Shown: positions 47,418 through 58,579, counted from the stretch's first letter. The stretch is 64,000 nt of DNA from Pseudomonas ceruminis (GCF_021602025.1 NZ_BQHW01000015.1:1-64000), one strand, 5' to 3'. Notes: generated by a model not told the origin, from the letters alone. A program made the numbers and translations.

Positions 47418-48020
47418 TCAATCGACCATCGACACATGCCGAGGATGCGCGGCCACACGCTCCAGCCAGGCCCGCACCGCCGGGTAATCCGCCAGCTCGA
47501 AGCCACCCTGATGGGCCACATGGGTGTACGCATACAGCGCCACGTCGGCAATCGAGTACTGGTCACCGACCAGGTACGGCGTCATCTGCAACTGCCGCTC
47601 CATCACCTTCAGCGCCTTGTACCCACCCTTGTGCAGCTTGCGGTATTCCTCCACACGCTCGTCCGGCAAGCCCAGGTAGAACTGGATGAAACGCGCCACA
47701 GCAATGTATGGCTCATGGCTGTACTGCTCGAAGAACTGCCATTGCAGCACCTGGGTGCGCAAGCGTGGCTCGCTGGGCAGGAACTCGCTGCCATCGGCCA
47801 GGAAGTTGAGAATCGCGTTGGACTCCCACAGGTAGGTGCCGTCCTCGAGCTGCAGCACCGGCACCTTGCCGTTGGGGTTCATGGCCAGGAATTCGGGCGT
47901 TTCGGTCTCACCCTTGAGGATATCCACCGGATGCCATTCGTACGGACGGTCCAACAGGCTCAGCATCAGCTTGACCTTGTAGCAGTTGCCCGACTGGTAG
48001 TCGCCATAAACCTTGTACAT
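47418..48020 (-). CDS. Glutathione S-transferase
   Basis: A 200-residue two-domain GST. The thioredoxin-like N-terminus starts YKVYGDYQSGNCYKVKL, with the glutathione-binding NPNGKVPVLQL and WESNAIL at about 48-70, then an all-helical C-terminal domain with SIADVALYAY. The substrate is unknown. GGGAGGGG lies just before ATG. It is divergent from benE. Confidence 0.92.
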   Translation of the reverse strand: MYKVYGDYQSGNCYKVKLMLSLLDRPYEWHPVDILKGETETPEFLAMNPNGKVPVLQLEDGTYLWESNAILNFLADGSEFLPSEPRLRTQVLQWQFFEQYSHEPYIAVARFIQFYLGLPDERVEEYRKLHKGGYKALKVMERQLQMTPYLVGDQYSIADVALYAYTHVAHQGGFELADYPAVRAWLERVAAHPRHVSMVD

Positions 48021-48164
48021 CGCCCCTCCCCTCCCATGCAGTGAGCATTCGTGCCCAATAGTTGGCGACTGTACGGTTAAAAGCAATGCCTGCTGTATGG
48101 CAAAGATCAACCTTGGGCGCGTTAGTCTGCAAAAACTGCTTACACATGGACAAGGACCTACCCC

Positions 48165-49355
48165 ATGACCGATGCCACCTCCGCACGCCTGCGGCCCCTG
48201 GCAGACAGCTCCCCTTCAGCAGTGGTCGCCGGTTTCATCGCCATGCTCACCGGCTATACCAGCTCGCTGGTGCTGATGTTCCAGGCCGGCCAAGCTGCCG
48301 GCCTGACCACGGCGCAGATTTCCTCGTGGATCTGGGCCCTGTCGATTGGCATGGCGGTTTGCAGCATCGGCTTGTCACTGCGCTACCGCACGCCCATCAC
48401 CGTGGCCTGGTCGACGCCCGGCGCCGCCTTGCTGATTACCAGCCTGGGCGGGGTCAGTTATGGCGAAGCCATCGGCGCCTACATCACGTGCGCCGTGCTG
48501 GTGCTCATCTGTGGCCTGACCGGCAGTTTCGATCGCCTGGTCAAACGCATTCCGGCATCGCTGGCCTCGGCGCTGCTCGCCGGGATCCTGTTCAAGATCG
48601 GCAGCGAGATTTTCGTGGCGGCCCAGCACCGCACGCTGCTGGTGCTGGGCATGCTCTTCAGTTACCTGCTGGTCAAGCGCCTGTCGCCGCGGTACTGCGT
48701 ACTGGCCGCCTTGCTAGTGGGCACGGCGCTCTCCGGCGCCCTCGGCCTGCTGGATTTCAGCGGCTTCGCGCTGGAAGTGGCGACACCGGTATGGACCACC
48801 CCGAGCTTCTCGCTGGCCGCGACCATCAGCATCGGGATCCCGCTGTTCGTGGTGGCCATGACATCGCAGAACATGCCCGGCGTGGCCGTGCTGCGCGCCG
48901 ATGGCTACCAGGTGCCGGCCTCGCCGCTGATTTCGACCACCGGCTTTGCCTCGCTGCTGCTGGCGCCGTTCGGCTCGCACGGGGTCAACCTGGCGGCGAT
49001 CAGTGCGGCCATCTGCACCGGGCCACATGCCCATGAAGACCCGAGCAAGCGCTATACCGCGGCGGTGTGGTGCGGGATCTTCTACGGCATTGCCGGGGTG
49101 TTCGGCGCAACGCTAGCGGCATTGTTCGCCGCGCTGCCCAAGGAGCTGGTGCTGTCGATCGCGGCGCTGGCATTGTTCGGCTCGATCATGAACGGCTTGA
49201 CCGTGGCCATGGGCGAGGCGCGCGAGCGTGAGGCCGCGCTGATTACCTTCATGGTCACTGCGTCGGGGTTCACTCTGTTCTCGATCGGGTCAGCGTTCTG
49301 GGGGATCGTGGCAGGAGTAATCACCTTGCTGATCCTGAACCCGCGCAAAGCGTGA
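48165..49355 (+). CDS. benE: Benzoate/H+ symporter BenE family transporter
   Basis: A 396-residue membrane protein with about 12 hydrophobic segments. Family blocks include TPITVAWSTPGAALL and MTSQNMPGVAVLRADGY, and FGSHGVNLAAI. BenE imports benzoate in Acinetobacter. No ben or cat genes are near, so the substrate may be another aromatic acid. It is divergent from the GST gene. Confidence 0.88.
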   Translation: MTDATSARLRPLADSSPSAVVAGFIAMLTGYTSSLVLMFQAGQAAGLTTAQISSWIWALSIGMAVCSIGLSLRYRTPITVAWSTPGAALLITSLGGVSYGEAIGAYITCAVLVLICGLTGSFDRLVKRIPASLASALLAGILFKIGSEIFVAAQHRTLLVLGMLFSYLLVKRLSPRYCVLAALLVGTALSGALGLLDFSGFALEVATPVWTTPSFSLAATISIGIPLFVVAMTSQNMPGVAVLRADGYQVPASPLISTTGFASLLLAPFGSHGVNLAAISAAICTGPHAHEDPSKRYTAAVWCGIFYGIAGVFGATLAALFAALPKELVLSIAALALFGSIMNGLTVAMGEAREREAALITFMVTASGFTLFSIGSAFWGIVAGVITLLILNPRKA

Positions 49356-49368
49356 TCACCCCACTGCT

Positions 49369-49392
49369 TGCACCGGCCACAGGGCCGGTGCA
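49369..49392. repeat. Palindrome between convergent genes
   Basis: tgcaccggcc-acag-ggccggtgca: 10-bp arms between the benE and chemoreceptor stops. Confidence 0.6.
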
Positions 49393-49396
49393 GCAC

Positions 49397-51337
49397 TTAC
49401 AACCGGAAGTGCCCCACCATGCCCTTCAAGTCGCTGCCCAACTGCGCCAGTTCGATGCTGGACCGGGCATTGCCCTGCATCGCCTGCGCCGCCTGATCGG
49501 CGCTGCCACGGATCTGCGTGACACTGCGGCTGATCTCTTCGGCCACCGAGCTCTGCTGCTCGGCCGCCGCAGCAATCTGCTGGTTCATTTGCTGGATCAT
49601 GGACACTGCCGCAGCGATGCTGCCCAGGGCGCTCTCGGTATGCAGCGCATCGGCCACCGCCAGGCGCACCAGTTCGGTACTGCCACGAATCTGCGCCACC
49701 GACTGCTGGGCATTGCCGCGCAGGCTGGCCACCAGCCGTTCGATCTCTTCGGTCGAGTGCCGGGTGCGCCGGGCCAGTGCCCGCACCTCGTCGGCAACCA
49801 CGGCAAAGCCGCGCCCCTGCTCACCGGCCCGGGCCGCTTCGATGGCGGCGTTGAGCGCCAGCAGGTTGGTCTGCTCGGCAACGCTCTTGATTACCTCCAG
49901 CACATCACCGATGGTATGAATTTCGGCACTGAGACTATCGATACCGGCACTGGCGGCTTCTGCCGCCACCGCTAGCTGCTCGATGCGTTGCATGCTCTGG
50001 CGCACCACCACCTGGCCGGAGTCGACCTTGTCGTCGGCGGCCTGGGCTGCCAGCGCTGCCTCTTCGGCATTGCGCGCCACATCGTGCACCGTGGCGGTCA
50101 TCTGCTGCATCGCGGTGGCCACCTGTTCGGTTTCTTCCTTCTGGCTACCCACTTCGCGGTTGGTCTGCTCCGTCACCGCCGACAGCGCCTGGGCACTCCC
50201 GGCCAACTGCTCGATGCCCTGCTGCAGGCCGCTGACGATTCCCGACAGCCCCGCCGCCATCTGTTCGATGGCCTGCATCAACTGGCCGATCTCATCGTTA
50301 CGCGGCGGCTCTGCCTCAAGGTTCAGTTCTCCCGCAGCGATACGCTGCGCCCGACCGATCACGCGCCTGAGCGGTGCGACCACCGCGCGGGTGATCAGCC
50401 AGGCCGCCAGCACGCCTACCACTAACGCCAGCCCGGTCGCCAGGGCGATGGCCACCGCATTGCGTGTCAGCTCGCCCTGCATGGCCAGTTCCTCACCGGC
50501 ATACGCCTGGTCGACCTGGCGGGTGACCTGTTCAGCACGCGCCTGTAACTGGGCCTTGATGCCTTGCTCCTTGCCGAGCAGGTCGGTGTATTCGTTGAGT
50601 TTCTCGGAAAAGCTGCCAATGTGCCCGGCCACCTCACCGAGCACACTCTGGTAACCGGCATCGCCCACCGAGGCCTTGAGCTGCTCGACCAGTAGCGCAG
50701 CCTCCTCTGTCTGGGCGATGCGCGACTGGCCTTCACCCGCCTCGCCTTTGCGGCTTTTGTCCAGGCGCACCCGCGCCTCATCCATGGCCTGCAGCATCAA
50801 CCGGGCGACCTGCGCCACTTGCGCGGCCTGCTCGAGAAACTCGCCGCCCTGCTGGCCTTGGGACTGCTTGAGGGTATACGTGCCATCGTCCGCCAAACCG
50901 GCCTGCAACACGTCGAGGTTATTGGCCACACTGGACACCGACCAGCTGGCCATGTCCAGCGCCAGCTCCTTGGCCTGCACCACCTCGACGAACGCTTCGA
51001 AGGCCTGGCCATACGCCGCCAGGTCGGCCTGCGCGGTTGCCAGCGCCGGCAGAATACGCGCGCGATCGCTCAGGTTTTGCAGGCCACTGCGCAAGGCATC
51101 GGCCTCCTGGGCGTCGGAGCGCAGGGCAAAGGCCTGTTCGTGCTGACGCAACCTGAGCAGATCGGTATTGAACTGGCCCAGCTGACGCAGGCCATCGAAG
51201 CGCTGGCCGACCCCGTGCAAGGCAACAATGCCGATGCCCGCCACCGCCAGGGTCAGCAGCAATACCAGGGCAAAGCCCAGGCCCAGTTTGCGGGCCATGC
51301 CCAGGTTGGCCAGAACACCGTGCCTGCTCGCCACCAT
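49397..51337 (-). CDS. Methyl-accepting chemotaxis protein
   Basis: A 646-residue transmembrane chemoreceptor. TM1 about 14-36; a periplasmic ligand domain of about 255 residues, all helical by pattern; TM2 about 293-315; HAMP about 316-368; signalling domain with the tip [20 protein letters not shown] near 487. The domain size and helical content fit the HBM type (as in McpS, which binds TCA intermediates), but ligand residues were not checked. There is no C-terminal methyltransferase-binding pentapeptide. It is monocistronic and convergent to benE. Confidence 0.93.
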   Translation of the reverse strand: MVASRHGVLANLGMARKLGLGFALVLLLTLAVAGIGIVALHGVGQRFDGLRQLGQFNTDLLRLRQHEQAFALRSDAQEADALRSGLQNLSDRARILPALATAQADLAAYGQAFEAFVEVVQAKELALDMASWSVSSVANNLDVLQAGLADDGTYTLKQSQGQQGGEFLEQAAQVAQVARLMLQAMDEARVRLDKSRKGEAGEGQSRIAQTEEAALLVEQLKASVGDAGYQSVLGEVAGHIGSFSEKLNEYTDLLGKEQGIKAQLQARAEQVTRQVDQAYAGEELAMQGELTRNAVAIALATGLALVVGVLAAWLITRAVVAPLRRVIGRAQRIAAGELNLEAEPPRNDEIGQLMQAIEQMAAGLSGIVSGLQQGIEQLAGSAQALSAVTEQTNREVGSQKEETEQVATAMQQMTATVHDVARNAEEAALAAQAADDKVDSGQVVVRQSMQRIEQLAVAAEAASAGIDSLSAEIHTIGDVLEVIKSVAEQTNLLALNAAIEAARAGEQGRGFAVVADEVRALARRTRHSTEEIERLVASLRGNAQQSVAQIRGSTELVRLAVADALHTESALGSIAAAVSMIQQMNQQIAAAAEQQSSVAEEISRSVTQIRGSADQAAQAMQGNARSSIELAQLGSDLKGMVGHFRL

Positions 51338-51453
51338 CGCCGATCCCCTTCGCTTTGTGCGGTTTCCCCGAAGGCCAAGCGTGGCAACTCGGACGCCCCG
51401 GCAACAAGACCTTGGCGGAAGAATGGTGTCAAATGGCTATACAGGCGTCGCTA

Positions 51454-52851
51454 TCAGCTTGCTGAAGGTCGTCCTGCGTGCAAAAGGAAGGCTTGAGCGC
51501 GGGAATCCTGTCCATAGGCGACATTGATGCGTAGCCAGTTACTGCCGCACCCTTGGTAGTCGAACGCACTGCCGGGGGTGAGCAGTACGGCATGTTGCGT
51601 TGCCAGCCGTTCGAGGCTGGCGAAGTCACGCCCTGGCACCCGCGCCCAGACGAACATACCGCCATAGGGCTCGCAGAACACTTGCCAACCGTACTGCTCC
51701 AGTTGCCCAAGCAATTTGGCCATGTGCTGCCCCAGGCGCACCCGCAGGCGCGGGGTACTCTTGCGATAACTGCCGTTGGCGAGCATCTGCCCGACCACCT
51801 GCTCGGCAAAGCGTGAAGTGCCAATGCCGCTGACCATTTTCAGCTCGGCCAGGCGCGCCAGCAATGGCGCATCGGCCACCAGGTAGCCCACCCGCAGCGA
51901 ACTGCTCAGGGTCTTGGAAAAGCTGGCCATGTAGATGACCCGTTGTTCACTGTCGAGGGTGGCCAGGCGGGTGGCCGGGCCTTCCTGGAAGTCTGCGTAG
52001 ATATCGTCTTCGATGATGCGCACATCATGCTCACGGGCCAGTTCCAACAGGCGGTAAGCCACTTTGGGCGTCAGGCTGGTGCCGGTCGGGTTCTGGTACA
52101 GGCTGTTGATGAACAGGCAGCGGGGACGGTGCTCGGCCAGCAGTTGCTCGAGCACGGCCACGTCCGGGCCGGCGACCGTGCGCGGTACGGGCAGCATGCG
52201 CACCTGGTGCTGGCGCAGCAAGTTGTACAGGTTGTAATAGCCTGGGTTTTCCACCAGCACCGTGTCGCCGGGGCACAGCAGCGTGCGCACCAGCAGGTCG
52301 AGGCCATGGCTGGCGCCCTGGGTGGTGAGGATACGCTCCGGGCCGGCAGCAATGTCCAGCCGCGCCAGACGCTTGTGCAGTTGCAGGCGCAGCTGGGCCA
52401 AGCCCATGGGCGGGCAATAGTCGAACAGATCCTGCGGGTTGCCGCGGCTGACCTGGCGTATGGCCTGGGCCAACTCGGCCTCCGCCCGCCACGCGGTGGG
52501 CAGCCAGCCACAGCCCAGTTTGAGCACCTCATCATGGCCTTCGCGAAACTGCCGCCAACTGCCATCGCCGGCCTCGCCCCACACGGGTTGGTCATCCACC
52601 GCCAGCCCTGGTTTGCGTTCAGCGACGAAAAAACCGGTGCCGTGGCGCGCCTCGAGCCAGCCGCTGGCGACCAGACGGTCGTAGGCTTCGATCACGCAGG
52701 ACGCACTGATCGCCTGAGTACTTGCCAGGGTGCGGATCGAGGGGAGACGCGCGCCGGGGCGCAGACGTTGTTGCTCGATCCAGGCTTGCAGGTGGTCGGT
52801 GAGTTGCTGCACCAGAGGGATTGGGCTTTGGCGGTCGAGGGGAACGTGCAT
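51454..52851 (-). CDS. MocR-type regulator (GntR HTH + aminotransferase domain)
   Basis: A 465-residue PdxR/MocR-family regulator. The N-terminal GntR winged helix spans about 8-75 (LRPGARLPSIRTLASTQAIS). A fold-type I aminotransferase domain follows, with the PLP lysine K313 (SFSKTLSSSLR). Such proteins sense PLP or amino acid adducts. It is divergent from an MFS exporter gene with 126 bp between, the probable target. Confidence 0.92.
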   Translation of the reverse strand: MHVPLDRQSPIPLVQQLTDHLQAWIEQQRLRPGARLPSIRTLASTQAISASCVIEAYDRLVASGWLEARHGTGFFVAERKPGLAVDDQPVWGEAGDGSWRQFREGHDEVLKLGCGWLPTAWRAEAELAQAIRQVSRGNPQDLFDYCPPMGLAQLRLQLHKRLARLDIAAGPERILTTQGASHGLDLLVRTLLCPGDTVLVENPGYYNLYNLLRQHQVRMLPVPRTVAGPDVAVLEQLLAEHRPRCLFINSLYQNPTGTSLTPKVAYRLLELAREHDVRIIEDDIYADFQEGPATRLATLDSEQRVIYMASFSKTLSSSLRVGYLVADAPLLARLAELKMVSGIGTSRFAEQVVGQMLANGSYRKSTPRLRVRLGQHMAKLLGQLEQYGWQVFCEPYGGMFVWARVPGRDFASLERLATQHAVLLTPGSAFDYQGCGSNWLRINVAYGQDSRAQAFLLHAGRPSAS

Positions 52852-52977
52852 GGCTTGAGTGTTCGGCGGTTTTGAGCGAACAGTTAAGCATAAATGGGGC
52901 GGTGCTGTGTCTTGTTGGCGGGCAGAGCAAGCAGCACTGTTGCCCGTACCGACATCCCAGTACTCCAGGAATACTCC

Positions 52978-54150
52978 ATGCCCCCGCGCTCCAACCCTGC
53001 CCTGCTGGCCTTTGCCCTGTGCTTGATCACCCTGGCCGTGAACCTGCAGGCCCCGCTCTATATCACCTACGCCGACCTCTGCGGCCAGGGCGCCGCCGCC
53101 ACCGCCGTGGCCTTCTCCGGTTATGTCCTGGGCGTATTGCCTGTGCTGCTTGCTCTGGGCGGGCTGGCCGATCGGGTGGGGCGCCGACCGCTGATTATCG
53201 CTGCACTGTTGCTGTCGATGGTCGCCACGGTGCTCATGCTGCTGGCCCCTGGCCTGAAAACCCTTGGCCTGGCCCGCCTGTTCCTGGGCCTGGGCACCGG
53301 CCTAGCCTCGGCCACGGCAACCGCCTACATGGGCGAGCTGATGGGGGCCGACAGCAGCGGCCGGGCCGCCAACTGGGTAACCGCCAGCACCTCGCTGGGT
53401 TTTGGCCTGGGCGCGGCGCTGACCAGCCTGTTCCTGCTTAGCGGCCCGAGCCTGACCCCTGGCAGCTTCCACGTGCAGCTGTTGCTCGCCGCCGTGGCCG
53501 TGATGCTGGTATGGCGCCTGCCCGACCCGCGCCCGGCGCAACGCAGCGCCATGCTGCGCCTGCCCTTCTATCCCAAGGGCAGCGTGGTATACGGGCTGGC
53601 CATCCTGCTTGCCTGGGCTTGCGTCGGCCTGGTCATCGCGTTGCTGCCAGGGATACTGCGCCAACACGGCCTGAGCGCCTGGTCTGGCTTTTCGACCTTT
53701 TGCGTGATCAGCTGCGGCCTGCTGTTCCAGCCACTGGCACGGCGCCTGGCCAGTGTGAGGGCCACCCTGCTGGGCCTGGCGATCCTGCCCTGCAGCTACG
53801 CCCTGCTGGCCTGGGGCGCCGAGCGGGGCCACCTGGCTGCAGTGCTGTTCGGCGCGGTGGCGGCCAGCAGTGCGTGCTATGGGTTCATTTACCTGGGCGG
53901 GCTGGCGGCGGTGAACCAGTTGGCCGGTAGCGAGAAAACCCGAGCCAGCGCTGGGTTCTTCTTGTTGGCATACCTGGGGTTCAGTGTGCCGGTGATCTTT
54001 ACCGGGTTGCTGAGTGACCGGCTGGGATCGGGCCTGGCCTTGCTGATGTTTGGCGGGATGCTGGTGTGTGGCTGTGTGGCTGTGGCGTTGGCCTTGATAT
54101 TACCGGCAACCCTGTCGCCGGCAAGCCGTCTCCCGCAGGCACCCCGCTGA
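52978..54150 (+). CDS. MFS transporter
   Basis: A 390-residue 12-TM MFS protein with the TM2-TM3 loop GGLADRVGRRPL. The N-terminus begins inside TM1 (LLAFALCLITLAVNLQAPLY). AGGA lies seven nt before ATG; the longer open frame upstream runs over the intergenic region. It is divergent from a MocR gene, which suggests control by an amino-compound or PLP signal; the substrate is unknown. Confidence 0.87.
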   Translation: MPPRSNPALLAFALCLITLAVNLQAPLYITYADLCGQGAAATAVAFSGYVLGVLPVLLALGGLADRVGRRPLIIAALLLSMVATVLMLLAPGLKTLGLARLFLGLGTGLASATATAYMGELMGADSSGRAANWVTASTSLGFGLGAALTSLFLLSGPSLTPGSFHVQLLLAAVAVMLVWRLPDPRPAQRSAMLRLPFYPKGSVVYGLAILLAWACVGLVIALLPGILRQHGLSAWSGFSTFCVISCGLLFQPLARRLASVRATLLGLAILPCSYALLAWGAERGHLAAVLFGAVAASSACYGFIYLGGLAAVNQLAGSEKTRASAGFFLLAYLGFSVPVIFTGLLSDRLGSGLALLMFGGMLVCGCVAVALALILPATLSPASRLPQAPR

Positions 54151-54178
54151 CCTCACGCCTGGTGGCGACTGGCCGGGG

Positions 54179-54940
54179 TCAGATCGCCGTCGCGCCACCG
54201 TCCACCGTCAAGCTATGCCCCGTGGTGAATGCAGCCCCATCACTGCACAGGTACAGCACCGCGCTGGCAATTTCTTCCACTTTGCCGATGCGCCCGACCG
54301 GGTGCATGGCGGCCGCGAACTCGGCCTTGCGCGGGTCGGCCTCGTACGCACGGCGGAACATGTCGGTGTCGATCACGGCCGGGCACACTGCATTCACCCG
54401 GATGCCCTTCTTGGCGTATTCGATGGCCGCCGATTTGGTCAGGCCGATCACCGCATGTTTGGAGGCGCTGTAGATACTCATCTTCGGCGCCGCCCCCAAA
54501 CCTGCCACCGAGGCGGTGTTGACGATCGCACCGCCTCCCTGGGCCAGCAGCAGCGGCAGTTGATACTTCATGCACAACCACACACCTTTGACGTTGACGC
54601 CCATGATGGCGTCGAACTCCGCCTCACTGCCCTCGGCCAGGCGGTGCTGCTCGATCTCGATGCCGGCATTGTTGAAGGCATAGTCCAGCCGGCCATAGGC
54701 CTGGATGGCTTGCTGGTGCAACTGACGCACATCGGCCTCCCTGGTGACGTCGCAGGCCACGAACAGCGCCTCGCCATCCGCTTCACGAATCAGCGCCACC
54801 GTCGCCTCGCCCCCCACGGGGTCCAGGTCGGCCACCACCACCTTCAGGCCCTCGCGGGCAAACGCCACCGCCGTCGCCCGGCCGATGCCTGCCGCACCGC
54901 CGGTGACCAGGGCTACCTGGCCGGAAAAGGTCATGCTCAT
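54179..54940 (-). CDS. Short-chain dehydrogenase/reductase
   Basis: A 253-residue classical SDR. The NAD(P) motif TGGAAGIG is at 14-21, an acidic D38 after beta-2 (VVADLDPVGG) favours NAD, NNAG is at about 91-94, the catalytic Ser in VNTASVAG and YSASK gives Tyr and Lys. The substrate is not known. AGGAG precedes the ATG. It is convergent to the MFS gene and divergent from the reductase gene at 55145. Confidence 0.92.
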   Translation of the reverse strand: MSMTFSGQVALVTGGAAGIGRATAVAFAREGLKVVVADLDPVGGEATVALIREADGEALFVACDVTREADVRQLHQQAIQAYGRLDYAFNNAGIEIEQHRLAEGSEAEFDAIMGVNVKGVWLCMKYQLPLLLAQGGGAIVNTASVAGLGAAPKMSIYSASKHAVIGLTKSAAIEYAKKGIRVNAVCPAVIDTDMFRRAYEADPRKAEFAAAMHPVGRIGKVEEIASAVLYLCSDGAAFTTGHSLTVDGGATAI

Positions 54941-55144
54941 GTTCTGCTCCTGAAGGGGGTGGAATCGGCTCAGCGCTGCCTGGGCGGCCTTGGTGTCTAG
55001 GCTGAGTCTAGCCAGGGCACCGCCCGGCTGGGCAGCATCATCACACCAGCGGTTGAGCTACCATGCTTATCAGTGATTTTGCAGACCTACTGGCATCACC
55101 ACGTTAAATTGCCCTTACTCTTTCCTGCCCACAAGGACCCTGCC

Positions 55145-56146
55145 ATGACCCAGACCAATCGCCGCTTCCTGCTCGCCAAACGCCCGGTCGGCGCCGTGCG
55201 CCGCGATGATTTCACCTTCGAGACGGTACCCGCCCAAGCCCCGGGTGACGGCCAGGTGCAAGTACGCAACCTGTACCTGTCGCTGGACCCGGCCATGCGT
55301 GGCTGGATGAATGAAGGCAAGTCGTACATCCCGCCGGTCGCCCTCGGCGAGGTGATGCGCGCCCTGGGCGTGGGTGAAGTGGTGGCGTCCAACCACCCAG
55401 GCTACAAACCCGGCGACCATGTCAGCGGCGTGCTGGGCGTGCAAGACTATTTCACCGGCGAACCCCAGGGCCTGTACAAGATCGACCCTGACCTGGCCCC
55501 CCTGCCCCGCTACCTTTCAGCCCTCGGCATGACCGGCATGACCGCCTACTTCGCCTTGCTCGACGTCGGCCAGCCCAAGGCCGGTGACACCGTGGTCATC
55601 TCCGGCGCTGCCGGAGCGGTGGGCAGCATCGTCGGCCAGATCGCCAAAATCAAAGGCTGCCATGTGGTCGGCATCGCCGGCGGAGCGCAGAAGTGCCAAT
55701 ACCTCAAGGACGAACTGGGCTTCGATGGCGTGATTGACTACAAGGCCGAAGCGGTGCTCGACGGCCTCAAACGCGAATGCCCCAAGGGTGTCGATGTCTA
55801 CTTCGACAACGTGGGCGGCGAGATCCTCGACGCCGTGCTGACCCGCATCAACTTCAAGGCCCGCATCGTGATCTGCGGGGCGATCAGCCAGTACAACAAC
55901 AAGGAAGCGGTCAAAGGGCCGGCCAACTACCTGGCACTGTTGGTGAACCGCGCGCGGATGGAAGGCTTCGTGGTGACGGACCACACCAAGGAGTATGGCA
56001 AGGCGGTGCAGGAAATCGCCGGATGGCTGGCCAGTGGCAAGGTCAAGAGCAAGGAGGATGTGGTGGAGGGGCTGGAAACCTTCCCGGAGACGTTGCTCAA
56101 GCTGTTCAGCGGGGAGAACTTCGGCAAGTTGGTGTTGAAGGTTTGA
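55145..56146 (+). CDS. NADP-dependent oxidoreductase, CurA/leukotriene B4 dehydrogenase-like
   Basis: A 333-residue zinc-independent MDR. Typical blocks are YLSLDPAMRGWM, GMTGMTAYFALLDVGQPKAGDTVVISGAAGAVGS (in parts) and NVGG. The family reduces the C=C bond of enones, with curcumin the known substrate of E. coli CurA. AAGGA lies before the ATG; the upstream codons belong to the leader. It is divergent from the SDR gene. Confidence 0.9.
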   Translation: MTQTNRRFLLAKRPVGAVRRDDFTFETVPAQAPGDGQVQVRNLYLSLDPAMRGWMNEGKSYIPPVALGEVMRALGVGEVVASNHPGYKPGDHVSGVLGVQDYFTGEPQGLYKIDPDLAPLPRYLSALGMTGMTAYFALLDVGQPKAGDTVVISGAAGAVGSIVGQIAKIKGCHVVGIAGGAQKCQYLKDELGFDGVIDYKAEAVLDGLKRECPKGVDVYFDNVGGEILDAVLTRINFKARIVICGAISQYNNKEAVKGPANYLALLVNRARMEGFVVTDHTKEYGKAVQEIAGWLASGKVKSKEDVVEGLETFPETLLKLFSGENFGKLVLKV

Positions 56147-56187
56147 AAATGGGTTGAATCAGTCCCTGTCAGGAAATACAAACCGCA

Positions 56188-56215
56188 GAGGCTGAATCTA
56201 GTAAGATTCAGCCTC
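56188..56215. repeat. Perfect hairpin just upstream of kdsA
   Basis: gaggctgaatct-agta-agattcagcctc: 12-bp arms with a 4-nt loop, ending 28 nt before the kdsA start. No T-run follows on either strand. It is either a REP-like end of the preceding gene or a leader structure. Confidence 0.6.
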
Positions 56216-56240
56216 GCACCTTATGGGATTTGCAGAGTAG

Positions 56241-57086
<846 letters not shown>

Positions 57087-57091
57087 AATGA

Positions 57092-57116
57092 AAAGGGGCT
57101 GCACTGCAGCCCCTTT
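57092..57116. terminator. Bidirectional terminator between kdsA and pyrF
   Basis: aaaggggctgca-c-tgcagccccttt, 5 nt after the kdsA stop. The T tail is short, but the arms are perfect. Confidence 0.7.
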
Positions 57117-57125
57117 GGGTATGGA

Positions 57126-57827
57126 TCAGCCGCGAATTTCGGCCACCACCGCCGCCAGTGCTTGCGCCGGGTCTGGCGCCTGGCTGATCGGGCGGCCGAT
57201 CACCAAGTAATCGGAGCCGGCATCCAATGCCTGACGTGGCGTCAGGATGCGGCGCTGGTCGTCCTGGGCACTGCCCGCCGGGCGAATACCTGGGGTAACC
57301 AGTTGCAGCGACGGGTGCGCTGCCTTCAGTGCCGGGGCTTCGAGTGCCGAGCAAACCAAGCCGTCCATGCCCGCCTTTTCGGCCAACGCGGCCAGGCGCA
57401 GCACCTGCTCCTGCGGCTCGATATCCAGGCCAATGCCTGCCAGGTCCTCGCGCTCCATGCTGGTCAGCACGGTCACACCGATCAGCAGAGGTTGCGGGCC
57501 GCTGCGCTTGGCCAGTTCTTCGCGGCAGGCCGACATCATGCGCAGGCCCCCGGAGCAATGCACGTTGACCATCCACACGCCCATCTCGGCCGCTGCCTTG
57601 ACCGCCATGGCGGTGGTGTTGGGAATGTCGTGGAACTTGAGGTCGAGGAACACCTCGAAGCCCTTCGCGCACAGGGTTTCGACAATGCCGGCAGCGCTGC
57701 TGGTGAACAGCTCCTTGCCAACTTTTACCCGGCACAGCGCGGGGTCGAGCTGGTCGGCCAGTTTCAGGGCGGCGTCACGGGTAGGGAAATCCAGGGCGAC
57801 GATCAGGGGCGTCTGGCAGGCGGACAT
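57126..57827 (-). CDS. pyrF: Orotidine 5'-phosphate decarboxylase
   Basis: A 233-residue OMP decarboxylase giving UMP. The catalytic Asp-Lys-x-x-Asp region is [10 protein letters not shown] at about 58-67; the N-terminal strand LIVALDFPT and the late TPGIRP phosphate loop fit. Length is normal. It is convergent to kdsA and divergent from a small membrane protein gene. Confidence 0.96.
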   Translation of the reverse strand: MSACQTPLIVALDFPTRDAALKLADQLDPALCRVKVGKELFTSSAAGIVETLCAKGFEVFLDLKFHDIPNTTAMAVKAAAEMGVWMVNVHCSGGLRMMSACREELAKRSGPQPLLIGVTVLTSMEREDLAGIGLDIEPQEQVLRLAALAEKAGMDGLVCSALEAPALKAAHPSLQLVTPGIRPAGSAQDDQRRILTPRQALDAGSDYLVIGRPISQAPDPAQALAAVVAEIRG

Positions 57828-57909
57828 GTCGAGGTCTCTTTGGCAAGTCGAAAACGGCGCGCATTGTAAACGAAGTAGGGGTGCCTTTGGGGGCCGCAGG
57901 TCACGAGAT

Positions 57910-57938
57910 TTGGCCAGGTAGCGTATGGCTCCTATAAT
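57910..57938 (+). promoter_or_regulatory. Sigma70 promoter of the DUF2897 gene
   Basis: TTGGCC (57910-57915) and a perfect TATAAT (57933-57938) are 17 bp apart, about 70 bp before the start codon. Confidence 0.7.
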
Positions 57939-58010
57939 TGAACCAACGAATACGGCAATCGCTCATAGTTGATATAGGCGATGCGGTAGACGATGACAGG
58001 AGATAAACAC

Positions 58011-58178
58011 ATGCCTTGGTATGCCTGGCTGATACTCATCATAGCCCTCGGCTCGATTGTCGGCGGGCTGATGATGTTGCGGGATACGGCGAAGAAGCTG
58101 CCCTTGACCGAAGAGCAGCTTAAGAAGGTGCATGAGCGCAATGCGCAAGCGGATGCCCAGGACGGGCAGGACCGCTAG
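58011..58178 (+). CDS. DUF2897 small membrane protein
   Basis: A 55-residue protein: TM at about 4-24 (WYAWLILIIALGSIVGGLMML), then a charged cytoplasmic tail (LPLTEEQLKKVHERN). AGGAG lies eight nt before ATG. The family is found in pseudomonads and has no known role. A good sigma70 promoter precedes it. Confidence 0.85.
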   Translation: MPWYAWLILIIALGSIVGGLMMLRDTAKKLPLTEEQLKKVHERNAQADAQDGQDR

Positions 58179-58197
58179 TTTCCTTTCGCTGACAAGG

Positions 58198-58222
58198 GCG
58201 GCCCCTGGGGCGAAGGGGCCGC
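58198..58222. repeat. Palindrome between convergent genes
   Basis: gcggcccct-ggggcga-aggggccgc, 9-bp arms between the DUF2897 and comEA stops. Confidence 0.55.
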
Positions 58223-58246
58223 GTTGGTACAGTGCCGTTAGACGTT

Positions 58247-58579
58247 CTACTCCACCCTCAACTTGTCGCGATTGCGCTCCAGCAGCGCATTGCCGATGCC
58301 CTTGATCTCCAGCAATTCATCTACCGAAGCGAACGGGCCGTTGGCATCCCGGTAAGCGATGATGGCCTCGGCTTTTGCCTTGCCGATGCCGTTGAGCGCC
58401 TTCTGTAACGTCGGTGCGTCAGCATCGTTGAGGTTCAGCTGGGCAGCAGGGGCCGCGATTTGCGACACCTGGGGTACCGGTTGTGCCATGGCGGCGCTGT
58501 CGGCCGGTGCCGCGCTGAGGGAAAAAGACAGGCCGGCGAACAACGGCAGAAACAGGTAGGACAGAACGGTATTACGCAT
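58247..58579 (-). CDS. ComEA-family helix-hairpin-helix protein
   Basis: A 110-residue secreted protein. Signal peptide at about 1-24 (LFAGLSFSLSAAP). The C-terminal domain (about 48-108) has two HhH units (LNGIGKAKAEAIIAYR and LLEIKGIGNALLERN), as in the DNA-binding ComEA of natural transformation. It is likely periplasmic and DNA-binding. AAGGAG nine nt before ATG sets the start. It is downstream of wbpM with 185 bp between. Confidence 0.9.
   Translation of the reverse strand: MRNTVLSYLFLPLFAGLSFSLSAAPADSAAMAQPVPQVSQIAAPAAQLNLNDADAPTLQKALNGIGKAKAEAIIAYRDANGPFASVDELLEIKGIGNALLERNRDKLRVE

Noticed and set aside
48165-49355. Benzoate degradation locus
   Set aside because: Only the transporter family matches; no ben, cat or regulator genes are adjacent.
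55082-55121. Second sigma54 promoter (TGGCAT...TTGC)
   Set aside because: The GG-to-GC spacing is far more than 10 bp.
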